This document shows positions 26,998 to 36,155 of a DNA stretch of 64,000 nucleotides, piece by piece; position 1 is the first letter of the stretch; every line of letters starts with the position of its first letter. The position numbers and the translations under genes are program-made. A model generated the notes under the pieces. That model was not told where the DNA came from. It searched no databases and saw only the letters and a program-made list of their open reading frames with translations. Source of the DNA: Clostridium sp. GTDB lineage: Bacteria > Bacillota > Clostridia > Lachnospirales > Lachnospiraceae. Where the stretch lies: assembly GCA_023664605.1 (NCBI GenBank), contig JAMPFF010000005.1, positions 1 through 64,000 of the forward strand, written 5' to 3'.

Positions 26998-28565
26998 TGA
27001 TAACCATACCTTTCCTGTCCGTTTCCCTGCCCATATACCGGCATCCTGTAGCAGAGAGCCTCCGCCAGATGCTCTTTCGTTATCCGGCTTTCTCCCGCCA
27101 AATCCGCTATGGTGCGCGCAACTTTTAAGATGCGGTGATACCCTCTTGCCGTAAGATGCAGCGCGTCAAATGCCTGCTCCATCATCTTTTGCTCCGCCAA
27201 ACCTAACGGGCAGTATTTTTTTATTTCCTTTACACCCATATCCGTATTAAAGCAAAGCTTTGTTCCGGCAAACCGCTCCTTCTGGATGCGCCTTGCCTCC
27301 ATAACGCGGGCGCGTATCCGTTCGCTGCTTTCCCCGCCGCCCTGCGCCGTCAGTTTGGATATTTCAATAACAGGTGTTTCGATACAGATGTCTATTCTGT
27401 CTAAAATCGGCCCTGATATTCTCTCCTGATAGCGGCGTACCTCATAGGGCGTGCATTTACATCTCTGCAAATCCGGATAAAAACCGCACGGACAGGGATT
27501 CATCGCGCCCACTAACATTACATCCGCCGGATATATATAATTGCCGCCGCTTCTGGCAATCTGCACTTTTTTATCTTCCAGAGGCTGGCGCAGGCTGTCT
27601 AATATATCTCTCTTAAACTCCGTCATTTCGTCCAAAAACAAAATGCCGCGGTGGGCAAGCGTCACCATGCCCGGAGATGGTATTTTCCCGCCTCCTGTCA
27701 GGGCCTGTTTCGTAATATTATGATGGGGTGCGATAAACGGACGCTTTTTCATAAGCGCTTCCGTCGGCGGCAGAAGACCCGCGATACTATAGATGGTAGA
27801 AACTTCCATACTTTCTTCTAATAATAAGGGAGGCAGGATAGAGGGCATACGCCTGGCTATCATCGTTTTGCCGGAACCGGGCGGCCCTGTCATCAGGAAA
27901 TGATGAAATCCCGCGGCGGCGACTTCAGCCGCTCTTTTGACCGCTTCCTGCCCGTTTACATCTGCAAAATCCAAATCGGATTCCTGTGGCTTTTGGGCAA
28001 AAAGTTTGCAAACGTCTATTGTAAGCGGCGCAATAAAGGCTTTTCTTTTCACTTCCTCCATCCTAAGATATCGCAGGGCTTTTTCCACATGGGAGACGCC
28101 AATCATTTCCATGCCCTGCACGACCGCGCCCTGCAAGGCGTTTTCTTCCGGCAGCAAACAGCGGGTAATCCCTTTTTCTTTTGCCTTTGCCACAATCGGC
28201 AGAACGCCTTTGACCGGTTTTACTTCACCATTTAACCCCAATTCTCCGATAATCAGCATGTTTTTGGCGCATTCTTTCGGCAGATGCCCCAGGGCCTCCA
28301 AAATACCGACGGCCACCGGCAAATCAAATAACGAGCCTTCCTTTCGCAAATCGGCCGGAGAAAGGCTGATATTGATACACATGGGCGGAAGCGGTATGCC
28401 TGCATTTTTTAAGGCGACTTTTACCCTTTCCCTTGCCTCCTTTACCTCCGAGCCTAAGAGTCCTACCATCTGAAAGCAGGGCATCCCCTTGGAGGCGTCT
28501 ACTTCCACTTGAATCAGATAACTGCCGATTCCGTGAACCGCGCCTGATGTAATTGAACTGAACAA
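26994..28565 (-). CDS. comM: ComM/YifB-family AAA+ ATPase (Mg-chelatase-like)
   Basis: Members of this family are hexameric helicase-like AAA+ proteins; ComM promotes branch migration during transformation in some bacteria. The 523-residue product begins MFSSITSGAVHGIGSYLIQV and has the ChlI-type N-terminal domain. The Walker A is GPPGSGKTMIARRM at about residue 218, Walker B is GILFLDEMTEF, and a Cys-rich insert follows (NPCPCGFYPDLQRCKC, with the family's zinc-binding Cys). It is coupled to dprA. The role in this organism is inferred from family knowledge. Confidence 0.93.
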   Translation of the reverse strand: MFSSITSGAVHGIGSYLIQVEVDASKGMPCFQMVGLLGSEVKEARERVKVALKNAGIPLPPMCINISLSPADLRKEGSLFDLPVAVGILEALGHLPKECAKNMLIIGELGLNGEVKPVKGVLPIVAKAKEKGITRCLLPEENALQGAVVQGMEMIGVSHVEKALRYLRMEEVKRKAFIAPLTIDVCKLFAQKPQESDLDFADVNGQEAVKRAAEVAAAGFHHFLMTGPPGSGKTMIARRMPSILPPLLLEESMEVSTIYSIAGLLPPTEALMKKRPFIAPHHNITKQALTGGGKIPSPGMVTLAHRGILFLDEMTEFKRDILDSLRQPLEDKKVQIARSGGNYIYPADVMLVGAMNPCPCGFYPDLQRCKCTPYEVRRYQERISGPILDRIDICIETPVIEISKLTAQGGGESSERIRARVMEARRIQKERFAGTKLCFNTDMGVKEIKKYCPLGLAEQKMMEQAFDALHLTARGYHRILKVARTIADLAGESRITKEHLAEALCYRMPVYGQGNGQERYGYQ

Positions 28566-28702
28566 ATATTTTTCCTCCTTTGTCTGTTTGTGTCTGTTTG
28601 TCGTTTTGTCTGTTTCGGAATACTTTCGGCGAAACGCCGGACTCCATAGAAATTGACATAGAATATTTTGAAGCTATAGTAATAGCATAATAAAAATAAA
28701 AC

Positions 28703-28734
28703 GGACTGTCAAGGAATAAAAAATCCCGACAGCC
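28703..28734 (-). terminator. Terminator after the pilT-like gene
   Basis: On the minus strand GGCTGTC and GACAGTCC pair around a second small stem, GGGA/TTCC, and a run rich in T (GTTTTATTTTTATT) follows. It directly abuts the stop of the pilT-like gene and ends the three-gene transcript that starts at the sigK promoter. Confidence 0.7.
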
Positions 28735-29637
28735 TCATATTATTTTTCTTTCTTTTATCGCGGCGCGAAACGTATCGTCTATGTGCGCCGTTTCAAATTC
28801 CGCAATCCGCGCCCTGCCGTTTGCGGATAAGACCAGTTTCTGCGCCATGAGCGCCTCCAGCACATTGGAAAGCCGTACGGCGGCCTGTTTCTGTCTGGAT
28901 AACGGAAACGCATCGAGGATTTGTTCCAACGCCGCGCCATTATCGACGGCGTTCATGGCCGCGAAAACAAGATGCCCCGCTTCCACGGCGGCTATCGCGG
29001 CATCTATCGCCTCTACCCCCTGCAGCTCGTCAATAAAAATAACATCCGCATCTTCACGCATGGCGGCATACAGCGCACCCGCATAACTTAAGGCGTCCGC
29101 TCCTATCTCCCGCTGGCTTACCAACGACATCTGGTGTTGATGGACATATTCGATGGGAGATTCCAGCGTAATGATATGCGCCTCCCTGCTATAATTGATT
29201 TTATTAACCAAAGCTGCCAGCGTCGTGGACTTACCGCTTCCCGATACACCTGTTATCAAAACTAAACCCTGTTTCTTTTCACACATTTCGGCCACAGACT
29301 CCGGAACCCCGAGCGTCTCCGGTGAGGGAATCTGCCCGATAATGCGCAGCGTCAACGCCGGCTGGCCTTTTTCCCGGTAGGCGTGTACACGGTACCGGCC
29401 AAGCTTTCCGATGGAAAAGGACATATCGTACTCGCCCCGCTCTTCAAAACGTTCCCGCTGCAGCGACGTCATCATGCCAAGCAGTATCTCCAGTGTGTCT
29501 TTTGCGGTCATCTTCGGAAAACCCATGGTAAAAAGCTCACCATTTACACGCATCTTAGGAGCCGTTCCTACTATAATATGTACGTCGGACGCTCCCTCGT
29601 TTCCTGCGGCCCGCATTATTTCTTCTATTATCGGCAT
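28735..29637 (-). CDS. pilT: Divergent PilT-like secretion/retraction ATPase
   Basis: This is a PilT/GspE-superfamily ATPase; true PilT powers type IV pilus retraction. The 300-residue product has the N-terminal PAS-like region (GASDVHIIVGTAPKMRVNGE) and Walker A at 130-138 (GVSGSGKST). The Asp-box region is REDADVIFIDELQG, and the His-box position reads HLVFAAMNA, where the usual second His (LHT) is Asn. The typical AIRNLIRE tail is absent and the protein is about 40 residues short of standard PilT. No pilin or other pilus gene is in the window. It follows the HD-GYP gene by 27 nt. It may be a diverged retraction or regulatory ATPase. Confidence 0.75.
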   Translation of the reverse strand: MPIIEEIMRAAGNEGASDVHIIVGTAPKMRVNGELFTMGFPKMTAKDTLEILLGMMTSLQRERFEERGEYDMSFSIGKLGRYRVHAYREKGQPALTLRIIGQIPSPETLGVPESVAEMCEKKQGLVLITGVSGSGKSTTLAALVNKINYSREAHIITLESPIEYVHQHQMSLVSQREIGADALSYAGALYAAMREDADVIFIDELQGVEAIDAAIAAVEAGHLVFAAMNAVDNGAALEQILDAFPLSRQKQAAVRLSNVLEALMAQKLVLSANGRARIAEFETAHIDDTFRAAIKERKII

Positions 29638-29664
29638 TTTTCAAACCTCTTCATACAAACTTCG

Positions 29665-30870
29665 TTAAAACATTCCGGGAACGTATTCTTCTTCCGCTTC
29701 CTGCGCATCTTCCATGGTATCCCCTGCTCCGCCCACCGTTTCCGGCGGTGTTTCCACATAATCAGGCTCCTCCACGTCAATGCCCTGCCGTTTTAACATT
29801 TCCGTATTCATAACATGGCGGTTATCCATTGTTTTCATAATATCCACAATTTCTATGCGGTTATCATAAACACGGTTGCCCAAATCGATAATCCTGTTAT
29901 CCTGGAATGTCAGCAGCAGCGGTTTTAAGATATTGCGTTCATTTTCCGCAAGCACAAGCGCCTTAGCGCCGGTGCTTAATTCCACGCTGACGCCGGGAAC
30001 CAGAATTTTGATGGAACTGCTGAGTGCGCTTACCACCCTTTCATCAAAAAAATCAGGATGCTCTAACAGATATTTCAAAGCCGCAACCTCCGATTCAGGG
30101 TTTTTATCCAACTGCACCGCGGTCATCGTATCATAGGTTTCCGCTACGGACAGTATCTTGGCGCCCATAACCATCTTTGCTAAATCCGAACTTTTTCTCT
30201 TTTCCAGATTTTCCAGGTTCGCCTGCGTCTGCATACAGATACGCTTGATATTGGGCGTGGTGGCAAAAACATGCTCTAACAGCCCATAGCCCGCAATTTC
30301 CGCTCCCCTGACCTGCTCTTTCTGCTCATCCGTCATATTTTCCTGCATCATAACGGATTTTGCCGCCGAAAGCTTACCGATATCATGCACAATAGCCGCC
30401 GTAACGGCATCTAACTGTTCCGATACGGTCACATTCATTGTATGCGCTATCATTGCGCACAATATGGAAACATTTAAGGAATGTTTATAAATATAATCCT
30501 CTTTGCTGCGCAGATTCTGGATAAAACTGATTTTCCTGTCCAAATGCCCATAGTTTTTAATGACATTGGCGGTTATTGTCTGTATCTTGGAATACCGCCA
30601 TGTCTGTATAATTCTATCCAGTTCCTCCTGAATGGAAAATACGCAGATTGTCTGAAAACGTTCAAAATCAATGTCGTCCTGTGTCATTGGCGGAACAGGC
30701 TCCGCCGGTTCCAGCACAAAAATACCAATCAGTCCGAAATTCTTGATACTGTTAATGCCCTGCGTCGTCAGTTTTGAATTTCTTTCATACAACAGAACCC
30801 CGTTTTTATTATATATAGGTCGTGCAAGCCGCATTCCTGTCTTTAAATCATCCCTTTTTACAAAGATCAT
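29665..30870 (-). CDS. HD-GYP-like protein with degenerate GYP motif
   Basis: HD-GYP proteins normally hydrolyse cyclic di-GMP. This 401-residue protein has an N-terminal domain (MIFVKRDDLKTGMRLARPIY) common in the family and an HD core with HDIGK (H162, D163). The following HPE-type His is replaced (RGAEIAGYGLLEH), and the HHERxDGxGYP segment is lost; MQTQANLENLEKRKSSD stands in its place. It therefore probably binds rather than cleaves the nucleotide, or has another substrate. A beta-rich C-terminal part follows to about 355, and the tail is acidic. It lies 25 nt after the sigma-factor gene. Confidence 0.75.
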   Translation of the reverse strand: MIFVKRDDLKTGMRLARPIYNKNGVLLYERNSKLTTQGINSIKNFGLIGIFVLEPAEPVPPMTQDDIDFERFQTICVFSIQEELDRIIQTWRYSKIQTITANVIKNYGHLDRKISFIQNLRSKEDYIYKHSLNVSILCAMIAHTMNVTVSEQLDAVTAAIVHDIGKLSAAKSVMMQENMTDEQKEQVRGAEIAGYGLLEHVFATTPNIKRICMQTQANLENLEKRKSSDLAKMVMGAKILSVAETYDTMTAVQLDKNPESEVAALKYLLEHPDFFDERVVSALSSSIKILVPGVSVELSTGAKALVLAENERNILKPLLLTFQDNRIIDLGNRVYDNRIEIVDIMKTMDNRHVMNTEMLKRQGIDVEEPDYVETPPETVGGAGDTMEDAQEAEEEYVPGMF

Positions 30871-30895
30871 CTGACTTTATCCCCCTGTCTTTCTA

Positions 30896-31525
30896 CTACT
30901 CAAACCCTTCCCGCAACTTCTCCAAAGCCTTTTTTTCAATTCTGGAAACATAACTTCTGGAGATTCCCAGATTTTTTCCTATTTCCCTCTGCGTTACCTC
31001 TCTGTCATCCAAGAGTCCATACCGCAGAATCAGTATTTCCTTTTCCCGCTCATCCAACTTTTCTTCCAGTAGTCCGGAGAGGCGTTTTAAATGTTCTTCC
31101 ACCGCCATCCGTTCCACGACGTCGGGCTGTTCCTGCTCTATAATGTCGAGCAGATTGATTTCATTTCCTTCTCTGTCCGTTCCAATCGGTTCATAAAGCG
31201 ACACTTCCCTGGAAGTTTTCTTTTTCGCCCGGAGCAGCATCAACAGTTCATTATCGATACACCTTGAAGCATAGGTGCTTAGTTTGCCTTTCCCCGCATC
31301 AAAAGAATCAATCGCCTTAATCAGTCCAATCGTACCCGTCGAAATCAAATCTTCCATGTCTTCATCAACATTCTGATATTTCTTGGCGATATGCGCTACC
31401 AGACGAAGATTCCGTTCCACTAATATTTCTTTGGCAGTCTGCCTTTGCCCGCTGCTTCCGTCCTTCAACTGGCGAAGGTATGCGGCTTCTTCTTTCGCCG
31501 TCAGCGGTTGCTTAAATGTTTTCAA
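30896..31525 (-). CDS. sigK: Sigma-K-type RNA polymerase sigma factor without pro-sequence
   Basis: The 209-residue protein contains sigma regions 2 and 4: LVERNLRLVAHIAKKYQNVD, STGTIGLIKAIDSFDAGKGK, EVSLYEPIGTDREGNEINLL, and the C-terminal helix-turn-helix REIGKNLGISRSYVSRIEKK. These match sigma-K, the late mother-cell sporulation factor. The start is TTG at 31525 with a GGGGG site. An in-frame stop 11 codons upstream leaves no room for the roughly 20-residue membrane pro-sequence of Bacillus pro-sigma-K; the C. difficile protein is similar in lacking it. The gene is uninterrupted, with no skin element. Its promoter looks sigma-A-like, and two signalling and motor-like genes follow. Confidence 0.85.
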   Translation of the reverse strand: MKTFKQPLTAKEEAAYLRQLKDGSSGQRQTAKEILVERNLRLVAHIAKKYQNVDEDMEDLISTGTIGLIKAIDSFDAGKGKLSTYASRCIDNELLMLLRAKKKTSREVSLYEPIGTDREGNEINLLDIIEQEQPDVVERMAVEEHLKRLSGLLEEKLDEREKEILILRYGLLDDREVTQREIGKNLGISRSYVSRIEKKALEKLREGFE

Positions 31526-31612
31526 AAGAAGCCCCCAAAGTCCATTTACTCTATTCTATGACTTCAGGACAGTGCAAGTGCCTTTCCACACAAAGAAAAG
31601 TGTCCTATTTAC

Positions 31613-31641
31613 ATTATACAAATTTATTTCGGAAAGTTCAA
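31613..31641 (-). promoter_or_regulatory. Sigma-A-type promoter of the sigK/HD-GYP/pilT unit
   Basis: TTGAAC (31636-31641, overlapping the hemW stop), 17 nt and a perfect TATAAT (31613-31618) point towards the sigma-factor gene, leaving a leader of about 80 nt. It does not resemble the sigma-E consensus expected for a classical sigK promoter. Confidence 0.65.
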
Positions 31642-32768
31642 TACAAAAACTGTGCCATCACATAATTGCTGATATCCATACCGTATGGCGTAAGGCTGAT
31701 AAAGTCATTTACCATAAGAAGCCCTTCCCGTTCCAGCTTCTTTAAAAGTTCTCCGTAAACGCTCTCTATCGAAACGCCGAATTTGTGATAAAAATCGCTT
31801 TTCCTGACGCCTTTTACGAGGCGCAGCCCCAAAAACATGAACTCCTCTATCTGTTCTTCTCTTGTTAAATATTGTGTGTTATCGTTCATGCCGCCGGGAA
31901 AATGTTCCACCGCATACGCATATTCGGCATATGTCCGTTTATTGTTCCAGCGCACGTCCTCTACCATGGAAGCGGCGCCCAGACCAAACCCGACATAGTC
32001 GCCTCTTTGCCAGTAGACTTGATTATGGATGCACTCATAGCCCGGTTTCGCATAGTTGGATATTTCATAACGGTTGTAACCAAAAGAAGCCAGCATTTCC
32101 CCGGTCAACTGATAGAGTTCTCTGTCCTCATCCTCCGTCAAAAAAGGAAGTTCTTCCTGATGCTCATAAAACCATGTTCCCTCTTCCAGAATCATGCTGT
32201 ATGCGGAAATATGCTCCGGCTGATACGCCAGTACGCGCTCTAACGTCTTTTGGTAGACAGGCAGCGTCTGCCCGGGAATGGCCGACATAACGTCAATATT
32301 GATGTTTTGAAAACCCGCCGCTCTCGCCATTTCGTACGCCTTACAAAACGCGGCATAATCATGGGGTCTTCCCAACATCTTCAATTCCTTATCGTCCGCG
32401 CTCTGTAAGCCGATGCTTAAACGGTTCACTCCTGCTCTATGATATTCCGCCAATTTTTCGGCTGTCACACTGTCAGGGTTCATTTCTATTGTAATTTCGG
32501 GGTTTTCCGAGAAAGTATAATTTAGTTTTAACTTTTCTATCAATCTTTCAACTGCATTTAATTTCAGGACGGAGGGGGTTCCTCCGCCGATAAAAACAGA
32601 GATAACCCGATGCTCCTTATAAGAAAACGCACGTTTTTCTATTTCTGATAACAGAAGCGTGATATAGTCCTCTTTTTCCGTCTCCGCAGCCGGATAGGAC
32701 AAAAAATCGCAGTATCGGCATTTTCCCACGCAGAACGGAATATGAAGATAAAGACTTAAATCACGCAT
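31638..32768 (-). CDS. hemW: Radical SAM haem chaperone HemW
   Basis: HemW (formerly HemN-like) is a radical SAM protein that binds haem and is thought to insert it into target enzymes. The 376-residue product begins MRDLSLYLHIPFCVGKCRYC, holding the CxxxCxxC cluster motif for the [4Fe-4S]/SAM site. The family motif GGGTPSVL and a C-terminal HemN-like domain follow. It lies 17 nt after lepA, in the same pair order as Bacillus. It is not the oxygen-independent coproporphyrinogen oxidase itself, which is longer. Confidence 0.94.
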   Translation of the reverse strand: MRDLSLYLHIPFCVGKCRYCDFLSYPAAETEKEDYITLLLSEIEKRAFSYKEHRVISVFIGGGTPSVLKLNAVERLIEKLKLNYTFSENPEITIEMNPDSVTAEKLAEYHRAGVNRLSIGLQSADDKELKMLGRPHDYAAFCKAYEMARAAGFQNINIDVMSAIPGQTLPVYQKTLERVLAYQPEHISAYSMILEEGTWFYEHQEELPFLTEDEDRELYQLTGEMLASFGYNRYEISNYAKPGYECIHNQVYWQRGDYVGFGLGAASMVEDVRWNNKRTYAEYAYAVEHFPGGMNDNTQYLTREEQIEEFMFLGLRLVKGVRKSDFYHKFGVSIESVYGELLKKLEREGLLMVNDFISLTPYGMDISNYVMAQFLY

Positions 32769-32785
32769 AAATACCCTCTCCCGTC

Positions 32786-34600
32786 CTATTTATCATCTAA
32801 TTTCAAAACGCTCATGAACGCGCTTTGCGGTATCTCTACGCTGCCGACCTGACGCATTCGTTTCTTTCCCTCTTTCTGTTTCTCCAAAAGCTTCTTTTTA
32901 CGCGTAATGTCGCCGCCGTAACATTTGGCAAGAACGTCTTTGCGCATCGCCTTGACGGTCTCTCTGGCGATAATCTTACCGCCTACCGCCGCCTGAATCG
33001 GAATCTCGAATAAGTGTCTGGGAATTTCATCCTTTAACTTCTCACACATTTTCCGGCCTCTTTCATAAGCGCTGTCCGCATGGACGATAAAAGAAAGCGC
33101 ATCGACTTCCTCATGGTTAATCAGGATATCGAGCTTAACTAACTTGGACTCCTCATAACCTTTTATTTCATAATCAAAAGAAGCATAGCCTCTGGAACGC
33201 GACTTTAGTGCATCGAAAAAGTCGTAAATAATCTCGTTTAAAGGCAGTTCATATTTTAATAACGCTCGTGTTGATTCGATATATTCCGTACTGACATAGC
33301 GGCCTCTTCTCTCCTGGCAAAGCTGCATAATAGGACCGATAAATTCCGTTGTCACCATAATTTCCGCGCTGACAACCGGTTCTTCCATATAGGCAATCTC
33401 CGACGGGTCGGGAAGATTGGAGGGATTCGTCAGTTCCATCATTTCCCCGTTTGTCTTATAGACGCGGTAAATAACGCCCGGCGCCGTCGTGACTAAATCC
33501 AGATTATATTCTCTTTCCAACCGCTCCTGTATGATTTCCAGATGCAATAAGCCGAGGAAACCGCAGCGAAAACCAAAGCCAAGGGCAATGGATGTCTCCG
33601 GTTCGTAATTGAGTGAAGCGTCGTTTAACTTCAATTTTTCCAGTGCATCCCGCAAGTCGGGATATTTCGCGCCGTCCGCAGGATACATGCCGCAGTAGAC
33701 CATGGAATTTACTTTTTTATAACCCGGCAGCGGCTTGTCACACGGATTGGAAACATCTGTTATGGTATCGCCTACCGCCGTATCTTTTACATTTTTAATA
33801 GAAGCGGTCAGATAACCGACCATGCCGGCGGAGAGTTCCTCGCAGGGGATAAACTGTCCTGCGCCGAAGTAACCGACCTCTACCACTTCCGCGCTTGCTC
33901 CCGTCGCCATCATTTTAATATGTGTGCCTTTCTGCACCCTGCCCTCCATAATACGGCAGAATACGATAACGCCCTTATAGGAATCATAGACGGAGTCAAA
34001 GATAAGCGCCTGTAATGGGTTATCCGGGCTTCCCCCCGGCGCGGGAATCTTGGCTACAATGGCTTCCAGCACCTCCTCGATGCCGATTCCGTTTTTGGCG
34101 GAAATCAGCGGCGCGTCCTGTGCCTCGATGCCAATAACATCCTCTATTTCATTTTTGACGCGCTCCGGGTCGGCGCTGGGAAGGTCTATCTTATTGATAA
34201 CCGGAAATACGTCCAGGTCATGGTCGAGGGCAAGATATACGTTTGCCAATGTCTGCGCTTCGATGCCCTGCGCCGCGTCCACAACTAAAATCGCGCCGTC
34301 GCATGCCGCAAGGCTTCTGCTGACTTCATAGTTAAAGTCCACATGCCCCGGCGTATCAATCAGATTAAAGATATATTCTTGTCCATCCTTGGCCTGATAG
34401 ACGATACGGACAGTCTGCGCCTTGATGGTAATGCCTCTCTCCCGTTCCAGTTCCATATTGTCAAGCACCTGCGCCTGCATTTCCCGGCTCGTTAAAAGAC
34501 CGGTCTTTTCTATAATTCTATCCGCAAGCGTGGATTTTCCGTGGTCGATATGCGCCACGATACAAAAATTTCTAATGTTACTCTGCTCTACTTTTGCCAT
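32786..34600 (-). CDS. lepA: Elongation factor 4 (LepA), ribosome back-translocase
   Basis: LepA is a translational GTPase related to EF-G. I start at the ATG at 34600 ([20 protein letters not shown]), giving 604 residues. This matches the family start better than the in-frame ATG at 34630, which adds a basic ten-residue stretch and lacks a ribosome site. The G1 motif AHIDHGKST is at 16-24, the DTPGH motif and NKID follow, and the LepA-specific C-terminus ([20 protein letters not shown]) is present. It is complete, and lies between spoIIP and hemW. Confidence 0.97.
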   Translation of the reverse strand: MAKVEQSNIRNFCIVAHIDHGKSTLADRIIEKTGLLTSREMQAQVLDNMELERERGITIKAQTVRIVYQAKDGQEYIFNLIDTPGHVDFNYEVSRSLAACDGAILVVDAAQGIEAQTLANVYLALDHDLDVFPVINKIDLPSADPERVKNEIEDVIGIEAQDAPLISAKNGIGIEEVLEAIVAKIPAPGGSPDNPLQALIFDSVYDSYKGVIVFCRIMEGRVQKGTHIKMMATGASAEVVEVGYFGAGQFIPCEELSAGMVGYLTASIKNVKDTAVGDTITDVSNPCDKPLPGYKKVNSMVYCGMYPADGAKYPDLRDALEKLKLNDASLNYEPETSIALGFGFRCGFLGLLHLEIIQERLEREYNLDLVTTAPGVIYRVYKTNGEMMELTNPSNLPDPSEIAYMEEPVVSAEIMVTTEFIGPIMQLCQERRGRYVSTEYIESTRALLKYELPLNEIIYDFFDALKSRSRGYASFDYEIKGYEESKLVKLDILINHEEVDALSFIVHADSAYERGRKMCEKLKDEIPRHLFEIPIQAAVGGKIIARETVKAMRKDVLAKCYGGDITRKKKLLEKQKEGKKRMRQVGSVEIPQSAFMSVLKLDDK

Positions 34601-34696
34601 AGACTTTCGTGCCTTTCTTCTCATTACCATGTAAAATCATGTAGAATCAGTATAGCAAATTCTTCCTTTTATGTCCATAAAGTCCGTATGGCAAAA

Positions 34697-36064
34697 TTAA
34701 TCCCTATCGGGTTCTTCTCCTGCCAAAACCAGGTGAATCACATGCGCGAGAGGCTCTACGGCGTTCATAATCTCTTCTACCGTGTTATTCTGCGCTCCCA
34801 GTTCAATTAACAGGGATTTCGGACGCAGGTGCATATTATAACGGTAGGCTTTTAGATAGATTCTTCTGGTAATGCCCGGATAATACTCATTGGCCGCCGT
34901 CTGCATCTGGAAAGAAAACGCCAAATTCTCGTCCAGGTACGGATTTTCCAGCGATTCAATAATGCCTCTTTTGGCCGTCCTGCTCAGTCCGTTAAAAAAC
35001 ATAAACTGCGCCGTCGCCCTGCCCTGCATATCAACGACCAGTCTTCTGTCCTCCGGCATTTCATCTCTATGTAAATCAATTACCACTTCAACGGAAGGAT
35101 TTTCGGCAAGCGCTTCTTCTATTCCCGGAAGCGCATTGGCATATGCGTCATCCCTTACCTTTTCGTCATAGCTTGCCGTATGGTGTATGACATTATAACC
35201 GTATTTATCATGCAGTATCTGCGCCAGCTTCTCTCCGGCTCCGACAATCGTTGTCGAAGCGTCGCCCGGTACGGAATCGACAAATCCCTCCTGCGAGTGG
35301 GTGTGGTATATTAAAATCTGCGGTTCATCGTTTTTTCCCTGCATCGTCATGTCTTTTTCCAGAAGTTTTTTCGTATTTAGCAGTTCCGCTCCCGCCGTTG
35401 TAGTGGAATCCACCGCATAAAACGCCTTTACCAAATCTTCATAATCCTGCAGATTTTCCCACTGATAACGGTAGAGAGGTTCTTCCACTTCATAAAATAC
35501 CGTCTCCACTCCCTTTTCCGTTTCCATGCCATCATCCCGCGTCTCTTCCCCGTATCCTCCGGCTGCCTGATTTTCACTCACCAACCCGTTTTCCGCCAAA
35601 AATGCCTCTTCTAAGCTTTTGTCCAAATGAATGGCGTCTTCGCCGTATTCCAATGACTCTTCGTCGATTCCTTTTCTGTCTTCGTCCGAACCTTCCAATA
35701 ACAGTAGTTCTTCATAGCTGCTCTCCTGCAATGCCTCCAAGGAATACTCCTCCGGCTCCTCCATGCCGTAAAGAAGTACCGGGAAATTTTCCAATACAAG
35801 ATATTCAAGCGGATTATATTCGTTTTGCCGGGTTTTGTTCTGCCATACGGTAGTTCCCGGCATCCAAACATTTATCATCGCCTGTTGCGCCCACTCCAAA
35901 AGTCCGTCGTCTTTTTCACTCTTCTGTGACTCCATGGTATGATAAAACTCTTTCAGCATGGCTCCCAACGCCATAAGGCACAAGATAAGAAGCGCAATGC
36001 GCAGGATACCTCGTCCGATATGAATCTCATTGTTCCACCTGATAGACAGCCGCCCTTTTTTCAT
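34697..36064 (-). CDS. spoIIP: Stage II sporulation protein P (SpoIIP)
   Basis: SpoIIP is the amidase/endopeptidase that works with SpoIID and SpoIIM to thin septal peptidoglycan during engulfment. The 455-residue product has one membrane helix near residues 18-38 and a long acidic, low-complexity linker to about residue 200. The catalytic C-terminal domain includes ILIYHTHSQEGFVDS, VEVVIDLHRDEMPEDRRLV and the Glu of LLIELGAQNNTVEE. Most of the zinc-ligand positions of the family appear to be kept. It lies between gpr and lepA, the conserved order. Confidence 0.95.
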   Translation of the reverse strand: MKKGRLSIRWNNEIHIGRGILRIALLILCLMALGAMLKEFYHTMESQKSEKDDGLLEWAQQAMINVWMPGTTVWQNKTRQNEYNPLEYLVLENFPVLLYGMEEPEEYSLEALQESSYEELLLLEGSDEDRKGIDEESLEYGEDAIHLDKSLEEAFLAENGLVSENQAAGGYGEETRDDGMETEKGVETVFYEVEEPLYRYQWENLQDYEDLVKAFYAVDSTTTAGAELLNTKKLLEKDMTMQGKNDEPQILIYHTHSQEGFVDSVPGDASTTIVGAGEKLAQILHDKYGYNVIHHTASYDEKVRDDAYANALPGIEEALAENPSVEVVIDLHRDEMPEDRRLVVDMQGRATAQFMFFNGLSRTAKRGIIESLENPYLDENLAFSFQMQTAANEYYPGITRRIYLKAYRYNMHLRPKSLLIELGAQNNTVEEIMNAVEPLAHVIHLVLAGEEPDRD

Positions 36065-36155
36065 GTATATGCTTCATCCCATCCGGGGCAGCAAGCCTTT
36101 CCGGTCTTGTTTCTGATATGCCCCACTGTCTATTATATGCAGAGCATGGTGTTTC

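Noticed and set aside
28653..28680. Plus-strand promoter-like sequence (TTGACA-16-TATAGT) before the pilT terminator
   Set aside because: It would transcribe antisense into the pilT 3' end; a chance match in an AT-rich stretch is more likely, and no product is known.
30896..31525. Skin-type interruption of sigK linked to the serine recombinase at 62749
   Set aside because: The sigma-factor gene is intact and about 31 kb away, so the recombinase is not needed to restore it.
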